Shown: piece by piece, positions 45,650 to 56,159 of the stretch
Layout of the letters: the number at the start of each line of letters is the position of its first letter
How positions within the stretch are numbered: the stretch's first letter is position 1
DNA from: Ligustrum vulgare
Lineage: Eukaryota; Streptophyta; Magnoliopsida; Lamiales; Oleaceae
Direction: 5' to 3'
NCBI GenBank assembly: GCA_963555705.1
Contig: OY743168.1
Location: 99,279,925 to 99,343,924, forward strand
Length of the DNA stretch: 64,000 nucleotides
Notes under the pieces: generated by a model
Databases searched by the model: none
What the model was told of the DNA's origin: nothing
Seen by the model: the letters and a program-made list of their open reading frames with translations, nothing else
Program-made: the position numbers and the translations under genes

Positions 45650-46240
45650 TTTTTTGATTTTCATTACTATGAAATTGGACATAATAGTAGTCTTTAAATT
45701 CACAAGTGTATTATTTAATTTTATAAATATCACACATTGTTAATTTTATTAATTTCACTCTAGCATTATCTTTTTCTCTTATTCATTCCTGTTCTGCATT
45801 CTTATCCAATTTTCTTCTAAAAATTCATCTGAAATGTATTCTACTAACCTTTGTATACCTTCTTTATCTGATATTATTATTTCTATTTGGACATTCCTTC
45901 CTATTAATGTTTTTGTATCATTGTTAATTCCTTCCCACCAATTCCTAACATTTCCTTCAAAGAATGCCATTAGGAAGTCTATTCTTTTTTCAGTACTTTC
46001 TCATATATCTTTTTTTTTAAATAAAAAGAATAATATTATTGAATTTGCCCTAATTAATAAGACTTTCTTAGTACCTATTTTACAATTCAAATCTATTTTT
46101 GTTCCTCCATGATTAATTGATTTATCATAATTATCATTTTGTTCAAATCTATTTCTGTATTTATTTATTTTAGGTGGTTGTCTATCCTTAATTTTATCAA
46201 AATATTGTCTATTTGGTTTCCATTACATTTTTCTACAGTA
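45650..46240 (-). pseudogene. Pararetrovirus capsid, upstream part
   Basis: Minus-strand pieces read PPKINKYRNRFEQNDNYDKS and GGTKIDLNC (about 46190-46090), FLMAFFEGNVRNWWEGIN (45990-45930), LVEYISDEFLEENWIRMQN (45850-45790), then CEFKDYYYVQFHS (about 45700). They continue directly into 44129 once the solo LTR is removed. The FFEG-x-V-x2-WW motif and following order fit caulimovirid capsid proteins. Several stops interrupt it. Confidence 0.7.
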
Positions 46241-46244
46241 TTCA

Positions 46245-47032
46245 ATCTCAACCATTCATCAAAAGTCAAGCCCACAATTTTTTACTTTTCATCCAAATCT
46301 CAACCATCATTTCTTCTTAAAATCACTATTCATTTCAAAAAAACTCATTTTAAACAATACCAAACACACTCATAATGTGTTGTTGAAAAATAAGAGGGAG
46401 AGAACTATAATAAAAGGAAACATGCTTTGAGTAAAAGCGGAATTCTTGTTACTGTTACACATGTTGAAAGAAGTTTTTCAAAATTGAAGTTATTAAAATG
46501 TTATTTGCGATAAGTCATGTTACAAATACGATCGAATCGACTAGCTTTGATAACTATCTAACAAGATTTGCTAGAAAATATTAATATCTATTGAACAAGG
46601 TTTACATGCGGTATTTGTTGTTTTTTATTTAAAGGTTTGCTCATGTAAAATTGGAGAAAGAGTTTAGTGGCTTGGATATTTCTTTGTTGATGACATATAA
46701 ATTTTGATGAAGTTCGAGAGATGCTTTTGAGCTTCACTTGCACTTTTTATTCATGACGTGTAAAATAGAAACAAATATATATATATATATCAAAATTTTT
46801 GCAATGAGGTAATATTATTGGCATGTATATTTTTTTTAATATATTTTCTTTATGCCTCATTTTCGTAACTTGTTTATAAATAATACATTTTTCAAACAAT
46901 TTTTTAATCACATACATTTTCCCAAATCTATTTTAACAACATATTTTACTTCAAGATCACTTTCTATGTTTATAAACAAAAAGAACTTTTACTAACGGAA
47001 GACCATTTTAAATGTCACATAGGGCCATGGAC
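46245..47032. other. Intergenic stretch with a hAT transposase remnant
   Basis: Apart from the piece at 46440-46590 this is AT-rich sequence with a short (AT)n near 46778. No gene. Confidence 0.5.
46440..46590 (+). pseudogene. hAT transposase C-terminal dimerisation remnant
   Basis: The frame reads ILVTVTHVERSFSKLKLLK, CYLR, a stop, then NRLALITI. VTV-x2-x-ERSFSKLKL is the signature of the hAT dimerisation domain found at the end of hAT transposases. Only about 50 residues remain and they are broken by stops. Confidence 0.75.
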
Positions 47033-47893
47033 GGACCTATGTTAGGGGGAGCGAGGGTCAAGGCTCCCCATTGAAAAAAAAAATTAAGTTCAAATACTTG
47101 GACCGGCCCACTTCTCAGTTCAAATAATTTGGCCCAAAACAAAATTATTTGACTTCAATTAATTTTTAACCCAAACTCCATAGCCCCATATCCGAACGGC
47201 TTGTAAAGTTTATTCAATTTGAGATTTGTGGTTTGCGAAGTTAATTTTTTTATACTTAAATTTCCAATTCTCTAGAATTCTATTATCTGGAATTTGTTTT
47301 ATTTCCATTCAAATTCCACCATCGCAATTAAACTGACCCCTATAATACGTTTTTGCTTTTCACTACTACGTTTCATTGGGTGAAATGACTCTCCCAAACT
47401 TGGTTCAAAGCTCGTTTCCGTGGGTAGCTTTCTTTGTTTAGTAACATTGTTTTGTTTATAAACTGATTTATTTATGATTTTGAGGTAAAAAGTTGAGATT
47501 GAAAATTCAAAGCTCTGTTTTTGTTTATTGATTCTTGAAGAATTGTTGGTTGAAGGCTTGACACTGAAGACAGAACCAGTGAAAGAAAAATGATTTAAAT
47601 TTAAGATTTTTGGTTTATTATGCTTATTTTGCTTGTAGTTATTGACTTACCGTATTGTTGAATGAACCAATAGTTGTTAGGAAATGGTTAATGATTAATG
47701 ACTAACGAGCTGGATAACATGCATTAAAATTAAAAAAAATTGATGATTTTTTTTTAATTTTTTTATAAAATTGTATTTAAAAAAAAATCATATTTGGTTC
47801 TATTTGTTCTGGTTTTGAACCTAGAACCAAAATTGAAAGGTTCTTGATTTTTAGAATCAAAACCGTTTAAAATTTTGGAAGAACCGAATTGAA
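47033..47893 (+). mobile_element. 5' end of a hAT-like element, truncated
   Basis: CATGGACGGACCTATG followed by AGGGGGAGCGAGGG resembles hAT terminal sequence of the same broad type as 23012. No matching right end or 8-bp duplication was found before the LTR at 47894. Confidence 0.4.
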
Positions 47894-48325
47894 TGTCACG
47901 TCCCCAGAATTTCTCGTAATTTTTTTTTCTATGCTACTGATAGCGTAAGAGATAACTAAAATTTGATTTTATTTCGTTACTAGTATCACACAGTGGAACA
48001 GAACATGTTTCGTGTATTTCATTAACGTTTGAATATCGTAATAATTTCTCAACAGTATAAGTGATCGGTAGAACTTAAGAAATTCATGGAAACGTAACAT
48101 TATTAATCTTAGAGTCTTCATTATTTACATCATAAAAAGAGTTCCCTTTTTACATACCTTACAAAATATATTTACTATTTACTACTCATATTTCCATCAC
48201 TCCCTAAACAAAAGAATGGAATTATTATCATGCTTTACCAAAAGCTACCGGGGTACTAGATTACATATATACTCCAAACTCTACGAGACTCTTTTAAGAA
48301 AAAAGATTTACTTATCACTTACTAA

Positions 48326-48532
48326 TTAATATATAAAAACTAAAACGCCCTTAGGTTCATAAGTAACGGCGTCATACACATGTACGGTCTTGTACACCCG
48401 CTCCTTGAAATACATCCCTGACCAGTTGGAGAAATGAGCCCAGACTTCATGCCTCGAAATGATATGATACTCAGTACCGTCGACTGAAGTTCTTCCCCGA
48501 GTCTTAACCACTTCAAACACTTCCGGATCCAT
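48326..48532 (-). CDS. Unknown 68-residue open frame inside the long LTR
   Basis: It starts at an ATG and reads MDPEVFEVVKTRGRTSVDGT, then a HEVWAHFSNWSGMYF stretch and a VYDAVTYEPKG end. The composition is protein-like, with balanced charge and aromatic residues, unlike the surrounding AT-rich LTR. I recognise no family. It may be a captured exon or chance. Confidence 0.3.
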   Translation of the reverse strand: MDPEVFEVVKTRGRTSVDGTEYHIISRHEVWAHFSNWSGMYFKERVYKTVHVYDAVTYEPKGVLVFIY

Positions 48533-50796
48533 TTCCTATATTAGTCATGAAAAGACTTATAAGCTATGAAGCTTAGTGAGCAAAGTGATAACAATTAAGT
48601 ATAATTCACATGCTTAATTAACTTTACCTTTGAACTTTGTCACTTACTTTTCATAATTATAATATTTACAACTTCATCAACACAAGCATAACATGTAATA
48701 TCATCATCATCAACATCAAATAAACATTCTTGTCATAGATTTAAAGTATGTCAAGAACGATAATTATCAATCACTCATAACTTTTATCCTTCATTAGAAC
48801 TGATATACTATGCACAAATCATCACATTCACTTCAACAATAACCATTATTAACATGTAAGTGTAATGTATGAGATGTAGTGTATAATGATCATGCTACTT
48901 GTTTACTTTATACTATCATTTCTTTCTTAATTCTTTCTTAAATGGTATACATGATCGATCCTATATTTTATGATCTCATGCTTCTCTTATCTTTTTCTTT
49001 GGGCCCTTCCCTATTTGGGTCGTGCATCGCGCCCATCAAATGTGTACTTAAGACACAAGGTCACAAAGTGTAAATAATTGGCATTCTTTTACGCCTCCAA
49101 ATATACAAGACTTAGTATTTATACTTTTTGGGCTTGCTAGCATAAACGAGGCACTTACCCCAAACAAGGGTGTCTCGGGAGATACTTACCCCCCTCTAAA
49201 AGGGTATCTCACAGCCCGTGACCAATTAGGGAGCTTATCCCCCTAGATGCAACAACCTAAATAGGGACATTCTTACCTATTCATGATCAACATCCTTAAG
49301 TCTAATATGTTCTTTAATGTTTAATGATCATGAATATAAATGATGTTATGCTATGAATACTTCTTCTCAATCATCATTCATAAACCTATCGGGGATTAAA
49401 CTTATTCCATAATAACAAGACACAAGCATATATGAAACAGGAACTTAAACCCTTTTTCATTTCAACTAACATTTTTTTCCCTAAGTCATATAAGTCAACT
49501 CATCTTCTAGTATGCTTAATATTCATGAGTTTTCATCAAATGATAATTAGCGAAAACTAAACTTTTCCAATTTATGCCCAAAAATCTCATCTAGAAAGGT
49601 AATAGGGAATGTCCATTTTAGTTAGTTAGTTTTATCCTTATTTACTTATCATTTCCACACTTTATCTTGACAAAAATTCACTTAATCATTCAAGAAAATC
49701 TAAACTATAATGGTTCACTTACTTTGTATTGAAATATTAAATATTAAACACAAACCAGATTATAAAAGATTTTACATAGATTCTGGAACTTGTTTGGACT
49801 GTTAATTATGATCAACATTCATGTATTTTGTAATGATATCATAGTCCAAACACTATGTATGGAATTAACCCATTTTCGGATTTAAAATCTTACTTTAGAC
49901 CATTCCTAATTTAAAATTTTAGATCCCCCAAATCTATCTAAAACCATGTAACTCTACTGGAACTTACAACCATTACCAGTAACATTTGTATTCTTAATTC
50001 AATTGTATTATCCATAGAGAGAGCTTTAAAACAACAAAATCACACTACCATCCCTTTGAATCATACTACAACATCTTCCTTTATGTAATTTGCATTTTCT
50101 TAAGACATCAAAACACAAAAGTCTGCTGGGAATTGCTACAAAACTAAGACAGATTGAAGAGCCCCTAAAATTCCTCTTTATTTTCCTCATCTTCAAGACT
50201 TCAACCTCTTAAGTATATTCCCATAACTCTTAAAATTTCACATACAAATCCATATATACATTAACTAAATATAAAAACAATTTATAACATAATCAGAAGC
50301 ACATATTATACACAGAACATTCACTTTACTCACTCTATGCAGAATTTTTCTCCTTAGTAGTAAATCCTGAAATCACAAATTTACAGTTACAAACAAGTTA
50401 GACTTTGGGGGATTAAGTTCTATAATCTAATTTTTAATTACACAAGAGAGGTTACCCCAAAATATTCTCCTTTCTAACCAGAATTCAAAAATCTGTGTTG
50501 ACAGAACCGGATGCTTCTAGTAGCATCCGAGTCTGCTGATCAAATTCTGAGTTTAAAGGTTTATTTCTTTGATTTCTGCTTTAATAAGAACATACAAGTG
50601 ATGAATCTCTTACTATATGAGAGTTCATTACCTGTATATTCATAGATTAAAAGGAGAATGGAAGAAGAATTGACTAAGTCTCTGTAAATTCTAAGATTTA
50701 GGGAAGAATATCTCACCTAGTTGCTATATGAACGACTGCAGAGTTTCATCTGCTCAAAATAGGAGTATTTATATAGGGTTAAGTGTTAGGATGTGT

Positions 50797-50928
50797 TTGG
50801 ATTTGGTTTTCTTATTATATCCCAGCTTATTTAATAATTTAGGTTGTTTTTGTATTGTTCAACGATTATTTATACGCATATATATCAATTTTGCATCTTA
50901 GAATTAATAAGCTCATCCAAACAGGTCT
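50797..50928. mobile_element. Small MITE-like insert
   Basis: GGATGTGTTTGGATTTGG on the left faces CATCCAAACAGGTCT on the right as imperfect inverted ends. TTA and TAA trinucleotides flank it, which would fit a Harbinger-type target but is too short to prove. Confidence 0.35.
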
Positions 50929-51657
50929 TAAAACTACAAAGGGTCTGGGACAAGTGTCCCATTACATGCATTAAAATAATAAAAATTTCCCAGATTCTTT
51001 ATCCCGGGTGATCATCTTTGGACCGACCTTTGAAGTTCGAGACGACGTCCGTTTTGGTCACTCTCTATACCGTTGGAAATTTCACACTACGTACCTTATA
51101 ATGGTTCAAAAATACAAAGAAAATGGTCACTACACAATTTGCACTACCCCTCCAAAGTTGGCTACTCGACAGGTTCCCATACTAAGGCAAAATTCCAGAA
51201 TTTTCAGAGTTTCCTACATTTTTGGGTAGGCAGGTTTGGCTCCACTTTTAAGGTAACTCCTGACCTCAAATGCATTCAAATTTGATACCAATATGTTCAG
51301 CTCACGGTGGTCTATGAGATGGTTTAACATGCATTAGAAGTGGATGAATACATGTAATTTATCGAGATCTCAAAGTCGGGCTCTTAACAATGGCAATCCT
51401 GTAAATTAAGCTGAATTTTCCCAAATTTTCAGCTTAATCCTTTTTTATGTAATTAAGTCTAATTGAGTCCGAATAATATTCATAACTTTATTTTATGTCA
51501 ATATGGTCCCCAATATCATAGTTAGGGTAATTTATTTTTCTTTCTCAAAATTTCATCACTCTCCCATTACCGATAATAGGATATCGACTACTTCTAAAAT
51601 TAAATAACTTCTTATAACTCTTTAAAATTTAATGCATGAATTTTCGGGGTGGAACCA

Positions 51658-52044
51658 GAACTAAACCAAACCGAACTGCTAATTCTGGTTCTTTTGCCTA
51701 GTCGTAAAGGTAATCCAACTTGGTTGGTGGTCCGAACTTAACTTAATATTTATGTTAGGCATTAGATTTTGGTGTTGGTTCGTTGTATGCTTGTGTGGTT
51801 TGCTCATTGCACGATGTTTCAGTCTTTTCCAAGCATTCAAATCTAACGAAGATGTAACATATTGGTTCGTCGTGACGTGATCCTATGTTGCTCTGAATGT
51901 GGATATTAGGAGTAAGAAGAAAATAAAAAATGCCACACTTCCCTCACGTGGGGGATCTGTCCAGCTTGAGTGAGCCTCCCTCTTTACGTGTCGATAGAAG
52001 CGGGCAGATATCCGCCTACCTATAGTCTTTCTTCATGGCATATA
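51658..52044. other. Short unassigned stretch
   Basis: It contains CTAATTCTGGTTC-like sequence similar to 47810-47890 on the other side of the LTR, so it may be the original flank. No gene. Confidence 0.4.
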
Positions 52045-52865
52045 TGATGAGAATCATAGGAGACTCGACAAAGAAAAATCAATAAATCGAGCCAAAATTT
52101 TTTTGAGTACATTTTAAAGGACTCCCGAAGCATAAAAGAATAGTATTCAAGGTTTAAACAAGAGATTAAGCCAAGAAAAGAAGTCAAGAATCAAATTGGG
52201 AGCAAAGACATGAGGATTGGATAAGTCTGAGATTCAATTGAAGTTTTGAATTAGATAAGGTTCGAATTTGAGGTTCACTATTTCTGGAATAATTGTATCT
52301 CTTTTCGTCTAGTAGCTAGATCATTTTGAATCGCCTCAATCGGATATAGGGATCAAAAGTTATGATCAAAATACTGAAGAGGGCGCTTGCAGTCAATTTC
52401 TGTTGACAATTTTCGATCGACCGAAATGTAGTTCGGTTGACCATTGTGGTCGACCGAAAGTTACTGAAACATTAAAAAATGCACGTTTTCTACTGTTTTT
52501 CAGATTTTCTTTATTTTTCTTTCATATTTGTACTATTAATACTCATTTTATTTAAAACCCTACAAGTTAAAATGTATGAACAATGAAGCCTCTTTGGAGA
52601 GCATTTGTGAGGTAAAATTCTTCAACTTAATCTTGTTTCTCTTTTGAGAAATTATGCTCAACTTATGTGGGTTTTATGAATCTTGTGTTGTTGGAAGAAA
52701 TTTAAGAACTTTTTTATTTTTTTTCATTGGGTTAAGGATTATTCCTTGGAATTTTGGTTAGAGTAAGCTTGAGTTTAGGTTTATTTTATCACTTTAGCTT
52801 TCTTGGGTTGATACAAAAATTGTTGTGAGAATTTTTGTTCAAACACCAAAGGGATTCGCATCATT

Positions 52866-52877
52866 TGGTATCAGAGC
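52866..52877 (+). other. Primer-binding site, tRNA-iMet type
   Basis: TGGTATCAGAGC is complementary to the 3' end of plant initiator tRNA-Met and lies two bases after the LTR. Confidence 0.85.
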
Positions 52878-53328
52878 TTGACTCTAATTTGGTAAATCTA
52901 TCCTTTAAATTTCTTGTTATTCTTGTGGTTCCTCATAAAAAAAACGAAAATTAAGAAGATATTGATGTTCTTGAGCTTTGTTGACTTCCTACACCTTGGA
53001 TATTTTGATTGTTATCATTGTTGAGTTTGTTGGGGAATTTCACCATATTCATACACTTGAATTCCTATGCCATTCAAAGTTTGTACACCAAGTGTTTGAT
53101 AAATTGCCCCAAAGAAAACTTTCATGTTAGAAACTTCTTTTCTCTACACCAAACACTTCCTTGGTAATTCTTTGTTCTTTGTCAAGCCTTTGTGACCTTG
53201 TGCTATTAAAAATTTGTCCTAAAAATTCCTAGCCATCTCTTGCATCCTAGCAAGTAAAGAAAATTTCATTACTTGGAGAAACGAGTGAAACACGAGTGAA
53301 ATGAATTCTTTGTGAGGACACTCCACAC

Positions 53329-53720
53329 TTGCACAACGTGATCCATCCAAGTACTCAAAGTGAGCAAAACTCTAATGCTCAAACTCAAAACTTGCGTGAT
53401 ATGTTGCAAACTCTTTCAACCACTTTTACTAAGCAAGTAGAGGACATCGAAGGGAGGTTGGATAGATTGGAGGCAAGGAGAGGAATCCCATTACTAAGGA
53501 GTAATAGAAAAGTTAGGGACGAGTTTGATGATGATGGGGGTATGGAACAAAAGTGGAACATGGGTAGGAGTAGAGCAGAGAGGTGTGATGGGAGTTTGAT
53601 AGGAGGCTTGATCGAGGTCATGTAAGGAAGCATAAGGGTAGGGATGGGATGGATGAAAATATTGCTAGTGTTAAAATGAAGATTCCATCATCTCATGGGA
53701 AGAAAAGTTCATTGCATGGG
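53329..53720 (+). pseudogene. Gag N-terminal fragment
   Basis: NLRDMLQTLSTTFTKQVEDI and EGRLDRLEARRG form a short coiled-coil-like start. After a frameshift near 53600 the text continues ENIASVKMKIPSSHGK, which matches the conserved entry to the Ty3/gypsy gag core. The core itself is deleted. No ATG opens the first frame. Confidence 0.6.
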
Positions 53721-53740
53721 ATTGTAAATATAATGTTGGA

Positions 53741-54349
53741 ATGCAAAAGGGGAGTCATAATGAGGTTGAACATAAATTGCAAGAAGTGCCCCGGGGTAAG
53801 GAAGTTGAGAAGGAGGGAGACATGAAGATTGGAGTAGTTGAACAAACTCCAACTTTTCATATGGATGATAAAAATTTTGTTGAGGGGGTGCATGAACTTA
53901 CCAATGTAGAGAGGGTTGTTGAGAGTAAAAATGTGGGAGAGTTGATTGAAAGTGTGGGGGAAGTGAATGAACATGGAAATAAAAATTTTGAGGTGTTGGA
54001 TGAGCAAGAGGATGAGAAGAAGATAGGAGGTGAAATGAAGAGTCTCGTTGTTGAATTTGATGGAGTGGTGGTGACTCCTCATGAATACAAGGATCCGTAC
54101 CTTGTAAATGGAGAAACTAACATTCTCCGCCCCATTTTGCTTAAGTATATTTTCCAGGATAATTGCGCTTTGGACTTTGGACCACACCACATATGTCCAA
54201 AGGAGTTTATGATTCGATCATGCCACATCTCCAAATTTGTTAAGTACTATTGGTTGATCAAGATACATGGAGGCCATAATTTTCCTTTTGATTCAGGAGG
54301 TGCAATGAAACATCATGAACAAACCTATGATTCAGGACGAATCACCTGA
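53741..54349 (+). CDS. Residual open frame of the deleted gypsy element (about 202 codons)
   Basis: An open frame with a very acidic first half (EKEGDMKIGVVEQ; DEQEDEKKIGGEMK) contains DDKNFVEGVHELTNVE. The second half contains LRPILLKYIFQDN, DFGPHHICPKEFMIRSC and KIHGGHNFPFDSGG. It ends just before the polypurine tract. Similar sequence occurs, as far as I remember, between deleted gag and the 3' LTR of non-autonomous gypsy elements. No enzymatic domain is visible. The acidic half could also be derived from a gag-pol linker. Whether it is translated is unknown. Confidence 0.45.
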   Translation: MQKGSHNEVEHKLQEVPRGKEVEKEGDMKIGVVEQTPTFHMDDKNFVEGVHELTNVERVVESKNVGELIESVGEVNEHGNKNFEVLDEQEDEKKIGGEMKSLVVEFDGVVVTPHEYKDPYLVNGETNILRPILLKYIFQDNCALDFGPHHICPKEFMIRSCHISKFVKYYWLIKIHGGHNFPFDSGGAMKHHEQTYDSGRIT

Positions 54350-54400
54350 AGAAGGAGGGTATGATGAGAATCATAGGAGACTCGACAAATAAAAATCAAG

Positions 54401-54753
54401 TGTACATTACATATTTTTCACATTTTCTGTGAAGTGATCATGAATATTCCCATGTTGGGGTTGGATGAATTCAGAATAGTGAAAGAAAGGTCAGCAGGCA
54501 TGGCATTCTCATTATGTCACATTTTGAATTCAAATTGTAGCAGGTTTTTTTCTGTCATAGTACAAGTCTTTGTTCACGTCGAAGTGGCACCAATAATTAT
54601 CTCCAGCTATAAATTTATGGGAAGCTAACATAGTTTCCCATGGTAAAATATTTGTGCACTACCAAAATCCCCTCCAAGCTTTCTGCATAATTTATCTACA
54701 CATTCAAGTTCCCTGCAGTTTCATTTGTTGGTTTTAGTTACAAAAACATTCAC
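54401..54753. other. Unassigned 350-bp stretch
   Basis: Nothing recognised. It joins the broken gypsy 3' LTR to the Harbinger-type fragment. Confidence 0.4.
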
Positions 54754-55290
54754 ATGGCCTCCAGTAGGGAGCGAGAAATAGTACATTTACTCCAGGTTCT
54801 ACACGACGATAATGCATCCTGGGTCGAATTTTGCGCTGCTGTGTACCGCATGGGTTAGTTCTCTCCACAGATAATTCCAGCAGAGTCTCAAACACAGTAC
54901 CATGGTAACTACGGTCAACACTTGGTTGATCGAGTTTTGAACCAACCAAGCGGGGATGAATACCTGCAGTTGACTAGAATGCGTCCCCTGGCATTCAAAT
55001 CTTTGGTACGCTATCTGAAAGGAAAATACGGGTTTGAGAACTCGAGACTCATTTTGGCTGAAGAGAGGCTAGCATTATCACTATTCGTACTAGGTCACTC
55101 GACTGGATTAAGACTGGAGAATTTTATGTTTGGGCATTCTATCTCAACTATACATGGACACTTCCACTATGTGCTAAATAAACTAGTACGTATGTCTGTG
55201 GATCTGATAAGGCAACATCCAAACTACCTACATGGTTGCGGAGATCATGCACCCAAGGACCTGAGGCATATACATTTTGCAGTAAGATGA
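54754..55290 (+). pseudogene. PIF/Harbinger-type transposase N-terminal fragment
   Basis: A first piece from the ATG at 54754 (MASSREREIVHLLQVLHDDN) stops at 54856. In another frame, 54895-55290 reads LQLTRMRPLAFKSLVRYLKG, LAEERLALSLFVLGHSTGLR and FGHSISTIHGHFHYVLNKLV. The pattern EE-x-LA-x3-FVLGH followed by a strand ending H-x-HF-x2-VL is the conserved N-terminal region of plant HARBI1-like transposases, before the DDE domain. The DDE catalytic part is missing. Some host genes share this domain, so a domesticated relative cannot be excluded, but the frame break argues for a pseudogene. Confidence 0.7.
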
Positions 55291-56150
55291 ATTCACAATT
55301 ACGCTTTATTATTGATAAGTACTTTATTAGCACGTATTTAATTCACTTATTATCTTATTTTGTTATTGGTTTGATCCTATTAAAGTATCGTTTAATGCAC
55401 TTTCACTTATTGTGCTACGTAAGGTCAAAAAGAAGAAAAGAAAGGAAACAGGACCAAAGAAATACAAAAAAATCAAGAAGTGAGGTTCAAGGGTATATTC
55501 AAAGAGCTCCAAATTAATAATGACATGTGGGAAGAAGATTAGATGCAAAAATTATGGTCAAAGAAGGTTTGGGGTGAAGTTAGAAATCAAAAACCCGCAA
55601 GGATTGTGATCATGAATTTTAGTCATATATTGAAGTTCAATTTTGTTATATAAGACTCTCGAATTTGGGAAGAGCTATTTCAAAAATAATTGTAGATATT
55701 TGAGTTTTCTTTCCAACGTAACTTGAATCACCACAATCAGACTTCGGGAGAGAAAGTTATGACTAAAACATCAAACACATGAGCTTCTGGACAGAAATGC
55801 ACTTACGGCCGTAAATGGTAAAGTTACGGCCGTAACTTCTAAATTCCGAAAATTTTCATTAGCTCACTTACGGCCATGATAAGGAAAGTTACTGCCGTAA
55901 CTTGCTTTCCAAGAAATTTCCTTATCTAATTCAAGGTCTATCTTTGGTATATCTTTGAGGTAAAGTTAGGGCACGATTTTGGGAGTATTAAAGAAGCAAA
56001 ATCACCACAAAAAGGAGGCTGGACATTGAGGAAAATTGAGAGAAAAATATAGAGCATTCTTGAGAGATTTTCAAACGCAAGAATATCAACAACAATGAAA
56101 TTCATGAAGCAACTTGAAGAATCTACCACAACCATGCTAGGCTAAATCCC
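55291..56150 (+). mobile_element. LTR-like remnant with TTACGGCCGTAA motifs
   Basis: Sequence such as AAAGTTATGACTAAAAC and the general layout resemble the LTR at 52045-52863 in diverged form. Perfect palindromes TTACGGCCGTAA lie at 55803-55814 and 55824-55835, with damaged copies near 55868 and 55889. It ends where the kinase gene begins and probably explains the loss of that gene's 5' part. Boundaries and family are uncertain. Confidence 0.4.
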
Positions 56151-56159
56151 ATATCTTGT

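Larger units (their letters stand above)
31800..46240 (-). other. Endogenous pararetrovirus (Caulimoviridae type), decayed and split by three insertions
   Basis: Minus-strand coding remnants appear in viral order from right to left: capsid part (46240-45650 and 44129-43444), protease (37660-37384), reverse transcriptase and RNase H (about 35220-34130), a following reading-frame region (34079-33065), a possible intergenic promoter (about 32880), and a further N-terminal-type frame (32240-31800). The blocks are interrupted by retroelements at about 35225-37373, about 37661-43443 and 44135-45644. All frames carry stops and frameshifts, so nothing is functional. Caulimoviridae is inferred from the reverse transcriptase, RNase H and capsid pattern. 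The genus is not assigned. Confidence 0.8.
47894..51657 (-). mobile_element. Long Ty3/gypsy-type LTR (about 3.8 kb), probably solo
   Basis: The plus strand begins TGTCACGTCCCCAGAATTTC. The far end, read from the minus strand, begins TGGTTCCACCCCGAAAATTC. Both fit the TGT-x-AC-x-CCCCGAA type of plant gypsy LTR ends. No target duplication is evident, and the right boundary is accurate only to a few bases. It contains a 68-codon open frame (48326-48532), a MITE-like insert (50797-50928) and a hairpin CGGATGCT/AGCATCCG (about 50510-50531). Confidence 0.6.
52045..54400 (+). mobile_element. Internally deleted Ty3/gypsy retrotransposon, 3' LTR truncated
   Basis: 5' LTR 52045-52863 (TGATGAGAATCATAGGAGAC to TTCGCATCA), then the primer-binding site TGGTATCAGAGC at 52866-52877 (initiator tRNA-Met type). 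Next come a gag fragment, a second open frame and the polypurine tract GAAGAAGGAGGG at 54349-54359. At 54362 the first ~39 bp of the 3' LTR follow (TGATGAGAATCATAGGAGAC repeated), after which similarity ends abruptly. Protease and polymerase are absent. Confidence 0.8.

Noticed and set aside
53693..54190. 165-codon minus-strand frame
   Set aside because: It lies opposite the residual gypsy frame and is rich in Ile, Leu and His, as expected from the complement of an acidic Glu/Val-rich coding strand. No domain.
54401..56150. Search for the missing N-terminal LRR exons of the kinase gene
   Set aside because: No LRR-like translation was found in any frame. The stretch is Harbinger-type and LTR-like sequence, so the gene is truncated rather than only interrupted.
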